A DNA stretch of 64,000 nucleotides, taken from the NCBI GenBank assembly GCA_034770075.1, contig JAVJAP010000034.1:744001-808000 (forward strand), written 5' to 3'. The translations under genes were made by a program, and so were the position numbers. Below the pieces are notes generated by a model. That model saw only the letters and a program-made list of their open reading frames with translations, did not search any database and was not told the DNA's origin. Positions 20,061-31,057 of this stretch are shown here, piece after piece (the stretch's first letter is position 1; every line of letters starts with the position of its first letter). This DNA comes from Aralia elata (taxonomy: Eukaryota > Streptophyta > Magnoliopsida > Apiales > Araliaceae).

Positions 20061-23000
20061 CTTTTAACATGACCGTCCAAGACGCAGATGCTGCAAAGGA
20101 CGTGGTGTCAGGTATTGTACCAATCAATAATATAAATGCATATGTATTATTTGATTCGGGTGCTACCTGTTCCTTTGTGTCTGAAGATTTTGCTACACGT
20201 TTGAACTTACCCCTAGAACGTTTAGAGATTCCTTTGAACATAGAGATTGCAAATAAGGAAGTAATTTCTGTAGAGTTCGTTTACCGAAATTGTTCTGCAA
20301 GCATTAGAGGTCACGAACTCAGTGTAGACTTGATTCCGATAAGACTAGGAGAGTTTGACGTGATATTAGGAATGGATTGGTTATCCAGCCACGCTGCGAT
20401 GATCGATTATCGAAAGAAAAGTGTGAACCTTCAGACTTCAAATCGGTCTAAGGTAGTATTTTATGGTAGCTCATCGCTTAAGCAATCCTGTTGTCTTACG
20501 ATGATGCAGGCCAAGAAATTGTTAAAGAAAGGATGTGTGGGTTATTTAGCCTATATTGCGGATACTCAAAAGAAGGGAGTAGAAGCGAAAGATATATCAG
20601 TAGTGAGAGAATTTCAAGACATATTTCCTGATGATCTGTCTGGCCTTCCGCCAGACAGAGAAATCGAATTCGTAATAGATTTAGCACCAGGAAATGCACC
20701 GATTTCGAAAGCTCCGTATCGTATGGCACCGGTGGAAATGAAGGAATTGATGATACAATTGCAGGAATTATTAGATAAGAGTTATATTCGGCCAAGTGTG
20801 TCTCCTTGGGGAGCACCAGTGTTATTCGTCAAGAAGAAAGATGGATCGATGAGGCTTTGTATCGACTATCGAGAGTGGAACAAAGTAACGAATAAGAATA
20901 GATATCCATTACCAAGGATAGATGAACCTTTCGATCAATTGAAGGGAGCAAAGTGGTTCTCTAAGATAGATCTACGAACGGGTTATCATCAACTAAAGGT
21001 ACGAGAGGAAGATATTCTGAAGACGGCGTTTCGAACCCGATATGGACACTATGAATTTTTAGTGATGTCGTTCGGTTTGACCAACGCCCCAGCAGCGTTT
21101 ATGGACTTGATGAATTGAGTTTTCAAGCCATACTTGGATAAGTTTGTAGTAGTTTTCATCGCTGACATCCTAATCTACTCAAAGACCAAAGAAGAGCACG
21201 CTGAACATTTAAAGATGGTGTTGGAAGCACTAAGGAAGGAGAAGATGTACGCAAAATTTTCTAAATGTGAATTCTCGATTGAGAAGGTCCAATTCTTGGG
21301 ACACGTGATAGACAAGAATGGGATTTTAGTGGACCCTGCGAAGGTTGAGGCTGTTAGTGGTTGGGAACAACCGAGGACGCCAACAGAAGTAAGAAGTTTC
21401 TTAGGGTTAGCCGGGTACTATCGAAGATTTATCCAAGATTTTTCTAAGATAGCAACCCCGTTAACCAATTTAACAAGGAAGACGATGAAGTTCGTGTGGA
21501 CGGATAAATGCGAAGAGAGTTTTCAAGAACTGAAGAAGAGGTTAAGCGAAGCACCTGTATTATCCTTACCAGATGGTACGGGAGGATTTGTGGTGTATAG
21601 TGATGCGTCGCATAAAGGACTCGGTTGTGTGCTTATGCAACATGGCAAAGTCATTGCATACGCGTCACGACAATTGAAGGATTACGAAAAATGATACCCT
21701 ACCCATGACTTGGAACTAGCAGCAGTAGTTTTTGCGTTAAAAATTTGGAGGCACTACTTGTACGAAGAAAAATGTGAGATATATAAAAACCACAAAAGTC
21801 TGAAGTATATTTTCACACAGAAGGAGCTAAATATGAGACAAATGAGGTGGTTGGAATTAATCAAGGATTATGACTACGAAATTCTTTATCACCCGGGAAA
21901 GGCCAACGTAGTAGCTGACGCGCTGAGTAAGAAAGGAAGGGAGAAACTGTTCACATTGACAACTCAGGAGGAGTTAATAAGAGACATGAAAAAATTGGAA
22001 ATAGAAGTTAGGGAACCTCGAGGGCCCAGTGAGAAGTTGTTTGTAATGGACGCTCGTCCAACATTATTGGATCGAATCAAAGAAGCACAAGAAACGGATG
22101 AGGAGTGCAAGAAGATAAAGAAGCGGATAACAGGAAGTGAGGAAGAAAAGTTCCGAATGGATAAGGATGGTACTTTGAGATTCAAAAATCGAGTGTGGGT
22201 GCCAGCTATTGCTGAACTAAGGGAGGAAATTTTGCGCGAGGCACATAGCACGATATATTCTGTTCATCCTAGAGGAACGAAGATGTACCGGGATCTACAA
22301 CAACATTTTTGGTGGCCCAATCTGAAGCGAGAGGTTGTAGAGTACGTCAGTAGATGTCTCACTTGCCAACGAGTCAAAGTAGAACATCAGAGACCGAGTG
22401 GCCTACTTCAACCGCTGGAAATACCACAGTGGAAATGGGAGCACATTACGATGGATTTCGTGGTGGGACTTCCAGTCACACAAAAGGGTTTTGATGCCAT
22501 TTGGGTTATCATGGATCGACTAACAAAGACAACTCATTTTCTACCAATCAAGATTCGTTTCAACCTTAACCAATTAGCAAATTTATACGTGAAGGAAATA
22601 GTGTCGTGACATGGAGTGCCGGTGTCAATCATTTCTGATCGAGACCCGCGCTTCACGTCAAATTTCTGGAAGAGCCTGCAAGAGAGAATGGGAACACAAC
22701 TGAGGTTGAGTACCGCTTATCATCCTCAGACAGACGGACAAAGTGAAAGAACCATACAGACACTCGAAGATATGCTTCGATGGATTTTAAGGGAAACTGG
22801 GATGACCACTTACCCTTAGTAGAATTTGCTTACAATAATAGTCATCACACGAGTATCGGTATGCCACCTTACGAAGCTCTCTACGGGAGGAAGTGCAGAA
22901 CACCATTGTGTTGGGATGAAGTCGGAGAACGACGACTTTTGGGGCCGGAAATAGTTTAACAGACGGCCGATGTGGTGACAACAATAAAAGCCAGATTAGT

Positions 23001-23480
23001 AGCCGCTCAAGATCGTCAGAAGAAATATGCAGACTTGCATCATTAGGACCGAGACTTTGAAGTCGATAGTTTCGTATTCTTAAAAGTATCTCCTTGGAAA
23101 GGAAAGATCAGATTTGGCAAGAAAGAAAAATTGAGTCCGAGGTTCATAGGGCCATTCGAAGTTTTGAAGCGGATGGGCGAAGTGGCGTATATGGTAGCTT
23201 TACCGCCTGAGCTGGAACACATCCACAACGTGTTTCACATCTCCATGTTACGTCCGTACAAACCCGACTATAAGCACGTGATATCCTATGAGCCGTTTAA
23301 GTGGAGAAGAATTTGACTTATGAGGAAATTCCTGTCCAAATACTAGATAGGAAAGAACAGACCTTGAGAAACAAGAGTATATCTTCTATAAAGGTGGTTT
23401 GGCGAAACCACGACGCCGAGGAGGCTACGTGGGAGTTAGAGAGTAAGATGAGGAGGGACTATCCCCATTTATTTGTGTAA
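20061..23480 (+). pseudogene. E7 pol: protease, RT, RNase H, integrase, chromodomain-like tail
   Basis: In frame with the zinc knuckles. Protease [13 protein letters not shown] (catalytic Asp at 20152). RT with [19 protein letters not shown] and [16 protein letters not shown], then TGA at 21116. The active site reads FIADIL at 21155-21166 where chromoviruses have FIDDIL: the first Asp of the catalytic pair is Ala. RNase H has [13 protein letters not shown], but the later TDHKS is KNHKS, removing another acidic residue; TGA at 21692. Integrase has a zinc finger ending CLTCQRVK, core TMDFVVGLP and [11 protein letters not shown], with TGA at 22607, a frameshift near 22770 and stops at 22957 and 23044. 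A last frameshift near 23300 precedes the tail WRNHDAEEATWELE and the end at 23480. Several lesions plus the active-site change make it non-functional. Confidence 0.92.
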
Positions 23481-23512
23481 CCTTGTATCAATTCCGAGGA
23501 CGGAATTTTTAT

Positions 23513-23525
23513 AAGGGAGGGAGGA
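23513..23525 (+). other. Polypurine tract of E7
   Basis: AAGGGAGGGAGGA directly before the 3' LTR start TGTAATACCC. Confidence 0.88.
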
Positions 23526-24414
23526 TGTAATACCCGAGAATTTTAAATAATATTATTATTGACTTTTCTATTTAAGTTGAATATTTATTCAAATATGAGT
23601 ATATGTGATATGTCACCATAATAGTGATGCAATAAAATGATCTCTTGATTATTTAATAGAGGAGTGATTTAATAAGAAAAGAAATTATTAATGTATCTTA
23701 ATTATTTATTGTGTGGCTAATAATCTTCTTTCATTTAATTAAATGTTATGTGTCATGATATTTTTTTTTGTGACATTAGCATGTGTGAATATTCATATAG
23801 TCATTAAATAAGGTGGAATATGTGTGACATTTAAATTACATGAATGTCCTATGTGACATTTTGCTGTGTGATGTATATTTAAATTATATGGAGTAATTAA
23901 TATTTGCTACATGATAATTATTTCCATACTTAAATGTTATTACAATAAATGTATTATGAAATAATAATGTATATTGAATATTTGGGGGTTAGCGATTAAG
24001 TAGATTTCGTTGTAAATTAATGTACATGGATTATATGATATAGGTATATGTGAATATTGATACAATATGGTAACATTTAATTTTAATACACCTTATGACT
24101 AAATTGCATTATTAAACCTAAATGTACTAGTGGTCTCTATTGCAAAGTCTGAGTTCCTTGTCCCAAATTGTTAGTCACTTGCCCCATTTCCTTCATTTAC
24201 GTGAATAGCTAGAACCTTGTGACTGATAATGGGAAAAGGATACAAGCCTAGACTTCTTCTTCTTCCTTTCAAACCTTGGTTTCATGATGGTGGGGGAGGT
24301 GGTCCAAATAGTGCTCCACCACTATTCCACCAAACCTCCATTAACCAAGGATCTTCTTCTTCTTCCAATGGGTGAAACCCTTGAGCAAAGCCATGAACCA
24401 GATTTTGAATTCTC

Positions 24415-24421
24415 TATAAAT
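24415..24421 (+). promoter_or_regulatory. TATA box in E7 3' LTR
   Basis: TATAAAT, 889 bp from the LTR start. In the related solo LTR E9 the TATA box lies 885 bp from its start. Confidence 0.6.
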
Positions 24422-25082
24422 TGAAGCCTCCTCTACACAAATCTTGTTGCTAGAAATCTGAAGTTAAGCTTCCATTTGAGAGTGAGATTGAGTGATTTTC
24501 AATTAGTAGTATTGGAGAGTACTCAATTAGCTTCAAGAGGTAATTTTTCTTTAATTGTGTTCTTGAGTTCTATATTTAAATTTCTAGAAATTTTTCCATG
24601 AATCTCTTGTTAGTTGGTTAGTAGTTGATGTATATAAGTTGTCAAGTTCATATACATGTGTTAATCATGTTTTATGCTATCAAACTTGAGTTTTATGAAT
24701 TCTCAGAAAATAACATGTATACATGCTTATAATGTACCAAAAATGGTTAAGCTAAGTTGTGCTAATCTGCAAATGGTTGTTATACATTGTTAGTATAGTC
24801 AAATACGAAGACAACGAAAGTTAAACGAACCATTTTGGTTCAGAAACGAATTCGTAGCATGATCAATCGCTAATTATGCGAAAATATGAAGAAATAGCAT
24901 GAATGATGAATTAATTCTTGAACTTAGTTAATTACTTATTTTAAGTTGTTAAAATCATGCTAGGTATGTTTAATATCATGGTTATAGACTTTATGTGAGA
25001 TGGGTATGCTCAGATGATTGTTTGAATTGGTTTTGGTTTTGCAAATTTTGCCATACAGGGAGTTACCTGGTTTTGTCGAGGA

Positions 25083-25140
25083 GCAGCGCGGCCGCGCTAC
25101 TCCCCAGGCAAAACCAGACGCGGCCGCGCCATGCCCCAGA
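25083..25140 (+). repeat. GC-rich palindromic words in E7 LTR
   Basis: GCGCGGCCGCGC and CGCGGCCGCGCC about 35 bp apart with CCCCAGGCAAAACCAG between them, in an otherwise AT-rich LTR. A related pair (GCGCGGTCGCGCC) occurs at 26097-26152. Confidence 0.8.
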
Positions 25141-26096
25141 ATGAAATTCCAACTTTTGATTCCTCTGATATCATGAGCATGTTAGTTTAGCTTAAATAAG
25201 CCTATGTGTGTATCTGGTATGTGATCTAAGTATGGTCTTACATGAAATGTGTTGGGTTTATGAGATTTTGAAGTAAAACTTAGAATTTGAAAACTAAACC
25301 TTATGAAAGTGATGCCTTTTTGACTCTGATCCTTTGAGCATATGTAACTAGCATAGACATGTATGAAAACAAGTCCAATGTATTACCTAGGGTTACCTTG
25401 CATGACATGAGTTATGTTAGATCGGTTCCAATGACTTTTTAGAAGAGAACTTGAAGTGTTGGAAGTAAAACTTAGTGAACCTTGTATCTTTGATGTTCTG
25501 AGCTTACAAACATGTATATATGATCTGATTATATGTGTGAATGCATACGGAGAGTCACATAGAGATATTAAGCAAGTTTAGTTAGTCTAATGTGAACTTT
25601 TCAAGAAAAACTTAAGACGTGAGGACTATTGTTGTTAAACGTTGTGTTAATTTCGTTCCAACCTTGCAAGCATGAATAATAAGATTCATTATGCCTCTCG
25701 AACATGTTGACATGAGCACCATCTAGCTAAACAAGGATTCTACCTATATTCGCATGTTCAAGAAAGTGACATTCCAATTATAAACTACGTGATTAATGTG
25801 TACACGTGTTATATATACACGAGCATGCTTATTAAGTATGGACTAGTCTCTTTATGCGGTATCATGACTATAATAGTTAACCCTTTGCGAGATGGATTTG
25901 ATTGGCTTAAAATATAGAAGTTTCTAACACAACACCTTATAACCTTGGATTGCATTTAGCATGAGCATGTTAAGTTTTAAACTCAGACTAATAACCTTAT
26001 GAGCATGTGTATTTGAGTTATATCAGTAGCCTGAATGTTGGGGAATAGACCCGAATTGCCACCTGAATCAAATTACATTTTTGGTCTGCCCAGAGA

Positions 26097-26152
26097 GTGG
26101 CGCGGTCGCGCCACTCCTAAGGCAAAAACCAGCGCGGTCGCGCCGGTCGCCA
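26097..26152 (+). repeat. Second GC-rich palindromic pair in E7 LTR
   Basis: Two copies of GCGCGGTCGCGCC separated by ACTCCTAAGGCAAAAACCA. The 5' LTR lacks this block: at about 16210 only CCCGAATCGCC remains. Confidence 0.85.
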
Positions 26153-27166
26153 GAACTGCCCAGTTGTTTTAATTTGTAAGTAGAGTCTTGCAGCATATAT
26201 GTATGAATGTTTTAAGTGGTATTGCATGATTGAACTGATATACCATGTGTTTGAGCTTATGTTGATGCTTAAAGTCGAGGTATTCTAGGTTTGCTTACTC
26301 ATTTAGCTAAGATGAAAAATTACGAATATGGACTTAGTAATCATGATTCCATCTACGTGACTGTGTATTAAAACTATATGGTGTGTAACAACTTGTAAGA
26401 ATGTTATACTAATTAAGGAACTGACTTATTAATGATTAGGTTGTTTGAACGCAATTTAAATTAAAGATAGAGTATTTGTAGCTGAGCAAACAGGCAAGCA
26501 TGTAAACTTGTATATTCATGTATCGTACAAGTATGTGACAATGACTCTTATGCTTTATAAACTGTCATTCATATTCTAAAGTTTGGTTTAAGATTAATAT
26601 CCCTTAAACCTCATTACGAGTATTGGTATTCATTAAATCATTGAATATGATTGTCTAAACCATTGTTTCGGTTAGACTATTATACATGTGTTAGAAAGCT
26701 ATTCCAAACCAATTGTCCTGGTGAGGACTCTTATCTACTGAGATGAACAACCCTCAAAAAAAAGGGGGGGAAATTATATATTGTCGTGGAACCGACGTGC
26801 GCACTTATAAGCATGTGACAGTTATGCATAATCTGGGGTACTATAGGTTGATCACCTGTGTACTTGTTTTATTGGATTTTCAGTATAAAAACTGTTAATT
26901 CTAGCAAGAGTTCTTAGTCCTTTAGTGACTACTCAGTGTTCATATTCTTGGACTTGAAATGATTAGATGCAAGGATCCTATTGATATTCTTCAGTCCTTA
27001 GCGACTCTTATGTATAACAATTGATTTTTCTTATTATTCTTGAATTATTATTTTTTTGTCATATCTTTGCGGTTTGAACTTTTTATTGCTCATCCTCATT
27101 GTATATACTTGTTGGGCAATTTTGGGCAAATTTTTTGCTCATTCTTGCTTTCTTTAAACCTTTCAG

Positions 27167-27228
27167 TTAAGGCAGAACGAGGTGAACCTTCAGGCAAGGA
27201 TAAGGGAAAGGGCAAAACTACGGAGTAG
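27167..27228 (+). other. LTR mini-exon candidate (E7 3' LTR)
   Basis: Two bases then codons for KAERGEPSGKDKGKGKTTE and TAG at 27226. Preceded by TTGCTCATTCTTGCTTTC and TTTCAG. The same segment, with synonymous codon changes, is in the LTRs at 30999, 32382, 50865, 52724 and 61045. Confidence 0.55.
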
Positions 27229-27517
27229 CTTTGTTCTCCCTTAGGCAGGAGATTATTTTACTATGTTGTTTTAAGTTTCTAGATTTGGTTATGTAATAAC
27301 CTTAGGCATGGATTATGTATTAGTACTATGTTTCAGTTAAATTAAGACTTTTGGATAGTATTGTGGTATCGGTTGCGAGACCTTGGGACGAGAATAATTA
27401 TATTAAATCAATGTAATTTATTCTATCTTTTCCGCTGCATTAGTTTTATGTCATCATTGTGTTAGAACGTGATGAACCAAATTCGAGACAGTGACGTCAG
27501 AATTTGGGGGCGTCACA

Positions 27518-27582
27518 GCAACTCTATGTTGCGGTCATACACCTGCTCGTACATCTGAACACCTAAGGAAGATAGTGGTATC
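27518..27582 (-). pseudogene. E8 upstream ORF, distal piece
   Basis: Minus-strand continuation of the acidic frame at 31820-31628, separated from it by solo LTR E9. It reads SLGVQMYEQVYDRNIEL, a Glu/Gln-rich helical segment like the coiled-coil region of the E7 upstream ORF. It is cut at 27517 by the end of the E7 3' LTR. The last five bases, 27578-27582 (GTATC), are one half of the E9 target duplication. Confidence 0.65.
27578..27582. repeat. Left target-site duplication of solo LTR E9 (GTATC)
   Basis: GTATC immediately before TGTAATATTCCG; the same five bases follow the LTR end at 31628-31632. Confidence 0.93.
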
Positions 27583-27714
27583 TGTAATATTCCGAACCCT
27601 AATAAGATCTGTATATGTAAATTATGTGTTTAATAAATGAAATTTCATGATCTGACTTTGTATTATGTAATTGTGTATTTTATTAAACAATTAGGTCAAA
27701 TAAAAAAATTTCGC

Positions 27715-27860
27715 CAAGCAGCTGTGTCGTGCTTAATCGGACAAAATGATTTGTCGTGCTTGCGGCGAATTCATCGAGAAGTGTCTCGGCAAATTATTTT
27801 TGTAAGCTGATGTGTCGCGCTTGGAATGACGAAGTGTTTTGTCGTGCTTCGGAGTTAATA
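27715..27860 (+). repeat. TGTCGTGCTT word cluster in E9
   Basis: TGTCGTGCTT or TGTCGCGCTT recurs at least four times (near 27725, 27763, 27821 and 27840) with CGGCGAA and TCTCGGCAA words between, upstream of the TATA box. Confidence 0.65.
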
Positions 27861-27889
27861 TAATATTATATTAGCTGATAAAAATCTAA

Positions 27890-28150
27890 AATAAGTTAAT
27901 TAGGGTTAAGATAATAAACTGAAACTGAAACCCTAATTTGAAAACCCTAATTAATAAAATTTATCCGAATTATCTAATCGAAACCCTAATTATTGTACAA
28001 TAATCTTAATTAATATAATTAAGATCTAAGTAATGAATCATAATATTAATTATGAATTATTAAACTTATATTAAAACCCTAACGAAAGATTTAAAACCCT
28101 AATTGTAGGTTTGAAAACCCTAAACCCTAATTCGGAACCCTAAAACCCTA
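27890..28150 (+). promoter_or_regulatory. Telobox cluster (AAACCCTAA) in E9 promoter region
   Basis: About ten AACCCTAA words in 260 bp (near 27930, 27942, 27980, 28074, 28094, 28114, 28120, 28136, 28143, plus one inverted near 27898), ending some 320 bp before the TATA box. AAACCCTAA is a known plant promoter motif (telo-box) as well as the telomere repeat unit. Confidence 0.75.
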
Positions 28151-28467
28151 ATTTGATTTGATAACACTAAATTATGAAATGATAAACTTTAATTATGATA
28201 TACTAACTTAATTAAAGTATTACTAAACATGATTAAACATCCTAATCATGATTAACAAAAATCTAATTTTAATTAGTAAGTAAAATAAATCAAAAATGAA
28301 ATCCTAGCCAATGAAAATTAAGCTAGGAGTGTGCAAGCTTGTGCTTGACACACTCCAGCACAAGTAGGTGAGTTATACCAGATCATAAGCAGCACAAGTT
28401 AAGTGGTTAGATATTTTTGGAGGCAAGATTTGGAAAGTAACCCTAGGAAACCCTAAATTGGAGTTGC

Positions 28468-28475
28468 TATAAATA
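28468..28475 (+). promoter_or_regulatory. TATA box in E9
   Basis: TATAAATA, 885 bp from the LTR start. A weak donor candidate (AAAAAAG|TGTATAA or one base later) lies near 28603-28606. Confidence 0.6.
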
Positions 28476-29689
28476 GAATGAGATGCTGGTCAGCTAAGCC
28501 ACGAAATTTACAAAGCTTATACACTTAGAATCATACCATAACAAGCCCCAGCAACCACAAGTTCAGAATCAAAAGATCAGAAATCAAAATTTGAAGAAAA
28601 AAGTGTATAAACCCTAATTTGTTGCTATATCTTTAAGTTGGAATTTGATGTTATGTTTTAGTGTTTAGGAATACGTATTAACATGTTATTTAGTGATATG
28701 GGCGGTTAAAACATGTTTACATAACATCTAGATATGAAAATCAAGCCAAAATAGCAAACTGTTCTTGACAGTTAAGAACAGTCTGACAAGCTACTTTGTC
28801 AGAGCTTTTGATCGGCTTAAAATGTTTGTTTGATGTGTTTTAAAGCATGAATCAGTAGTATGCCATGTTAGCTTTAAGATCCAATTGGTAGAATTCCAAA
28901 ATTATCTCACAGTAGGAAGATATGGCTGGTCAAAACCCATTGACCGACCATGATAGACTGTTTCTGGGTAACCCAAAAACATGAAGAACACTCTGACAGT
29001 GTGTGACAAGACTTTTGATCAACCCAGATCATGCCTAGATGATATTTAATATGTTGTTTCTTGTTTTAAACATGTTATTTGGTATGTAAACTACAATCTT
29101 GAATCGTCAAAACACATTTAGCAAACACAGAATCAAAGTTATTAATGGTCAAACCACGTTGGCCGTTATGACTGACTGAGTTTCTGGGTTACCCAGAAAC
29201 TCAAGAACAGTTTGAACCCGGTGGTTTGACCATCAAATTTAAAACATGATATGATATAATTTGAAGTGGAATTTAACATGTCGTTATACACTGCCATGTT
29301 GGCTATAACAACAAACAAAAATCAAGCACAAACATCAAACCAGCTGAGATTAATTTGGGGTCAAAAGTCCTAACTGGACATTGACCAACTGTTCTTTATT
29401 AAAGAACACCTTTAGCGACGAAATTCATAACCAAACCCAAAAACCTATGAACACATGCAGACCGTCGTTAAAGCCCTTTAGCGACGGATTTTTAATAAAA
29501 ATAAAATAAAAATTAATTAACTAAATTATAAAATAATAAATAAATATTAAATAATTATAAATAATTAATAATTATATTCGAAAATTTCATTTTTAATTAT
29601 AAAAATTTATTTTTAATTTTTTTATATTTCTGAATTATTATTTAATTTAATTAATTAAATAATAATAATAATTATAATAAATACATTAA

Positions 29690-30250
29690 TTATTTAAAAA
29701 TGATATTAAATCATTTAATAATTATATTAATTATTTAAAAATGATATTAAGGTAAATAAAATTATTATATATAATAATTAAATAAAATATTAAATATTTA
29801 AATATTATTAATGATAAATAAATCATTTAAATAATATATTAAGTATTTAAAAATTACTTTAAATGATAATTAAATCATTTAAATATTAAATTAAGTTTTG
29901 GAAATTATTATAAATAATAATTAAATTATTATAATGATAAAATAAATTCTAAAAATATTATTAATGATAAAATAAATCATTTAAATAATATTCTACCTTT
30001 CTAACAATATTATAAATGATAAATAAATCATTTAAATAATATTTTAGACATCTAAAAATATTCTAAATGACAAATAAATTATTTAAATAATATATTAAAT
30101 GTTTTAAAAATATTCTAAATGATAATTAAATCATTTAAAAATATTCCTAAGCTTGTAAAATTATTCAAAAATACTTCCAAACTTCTGAAAATTATTTAAA
30201 AATAATACTAAGCTTCTAAAAATGTTATAAATAATAAATAAATTATTTAT
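29690..30250 (+). repeat. AT-rich degenerate tandem repeats in E9
   Basis: Variants of AATAAATCATTTAAATAATAT followed by TCTAAAAATATT recur with a spacing of roughly 50-60 bp. Low complexity, no ORF. Confidence 0.65.
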
Positions 30251-30998
30251 ACTAATAATTAAGCTTCCAAATGAAGTTTTATCGAACAACCTATGTGTTT
30301 AATTGATTAAGGATGCGACCGAGATACGAAATCGACGTCGGACCTTAATAAAACTTGCCTAGATTAGCGTAATACATGTTTATATACGTGCGAACGCTTA
30401 TTATTGGTATACGTAGACTACGTACGTTGACCAACTGTCTTAAATTTTAACGAATCTACGTTAAGGCAAGTCTCCAAATCTTGTTACCTTTAAGCAATTC
30501 ATTTATGTCTTGCTATCAATTATTGTCAAGTTATTGCTACTTGTTCAGCATAACTTAAGAAATGAAATTATTTATTGACTGTTTGAGCTTAAATTTATTG
30601 TGTCAAGCCAAATTGTTTTGGTATGACATCTATACTGAGTAAAAGGGACATCGTGGATGGAAGGTGGTCCGACAAACCTTCAAATAAGGTTTAAATTGGC
30701 AATTAAATGAATTGACCAATATTGGAAATTAACTTAAATTGACCAAAAATGTGGTAGGATGATATGCATACTCCTAGGATATTGGTGAGGCTGATCACCT
30801 ACCAGATATCCGAACTCAAAGAGGTTCTAAGTCATTGAAGACTGACAGAACAAGTTGAAATATATGGTTCCGGTACAGAACCCTCAGTATCAATTATACA
30901 TCACCTGACATCTTTCAAATCAAACACTTTGTGTTTACATTTTCAAATGAACTTGCTGAGCATTTGTAGCTCATTCTTGCGCATATCTTCTTTTGCAG

Positions 30999-31057
30999 CT
31001 TTAAATGATATCCCTAGCACTTCTGGGACAGATAAAGGAAAAGGGCATGCTTACTAG
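30999..31057 (+). other. LTR mini-exon candidate (E9)
   Basis: TCTTCTTTTGCAG ends at 30998, then two bases and codons LNDIPSTSGTDKGKGHAY with TAG at 31055. Preceded by GCTCATTCTTGC as in E7. The PSTS and DKGKG residues match the other LTRs, with different Ser codons. Confidence 0.55.

Larger units (their letters stand above)
24540..27166 (+). other. Predicted LTR-internal intron (E7)
   Basis: Starts at AAGAG|GTAATTTT, about 95 bp after the expected transcription start, and ends at CTTTAAACCTTTCAG. Length 2627 bp. Equivalent donor and acceptor pairs exist in the LTRs at 32061-34801, 48319-51114 and 60749-64000. The leader before the donor has no ATG. Confidence 0.45.
15623..27517 (+). mobile_element. 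E7: chromovirus-like Ty3/Gypsy element with truncated 5' LTR
   Basis: Order: truncated 5' LTR, initiator-tRNA-Met primer site, extra acidic ORF, gag with three zinc knuckles, protease, RT, RNase H, integrase, chromodomain-like tail, polypurine tract, 3992-bp 3' LTR. RT-RNase H before integrase is the Ty3/Gypsy order. The tail IKVVWRNHD-EEATWELE resembles the C-terminal chromodomain of Tekay/Del elements. The 5' LTR lacks its first 1987 bp including the promoter, and the left flank is an unrelated Copia fragment, so the left side was lost after insertion. Confidence 0.9.
23526..27517 (+). repeat. Complete 3' LTR of E7 (3992 bp)
   Basis: Begins TGTAATACCCGAGAATTTT after the polypurine tract and ends GGGGGCGTCACA. 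Its second half matches 15623-17660. Internal landmarks: TATA box 24415, donor-like AAGAG|GTAATTTT at 24540, GC-rich palindromic words at 25083-25140 and 26097-26152, acceptor-like TTTCAG at 27161-27166 and the conserved reading segment 27167-27228. Confidence 0.95.

Noticed and set aside
19709..20241. Minus-strand frames opposite the E7 zinc knuckles
   Set aside because: Shadow frames of a recognised gag-pol region.
27890..28150. Interstitial telomere repeat
   Set aside because: AAACCCTAA words are irregularly spaced and lie within an LTR with defined ends, so a telobox cluster fits better.
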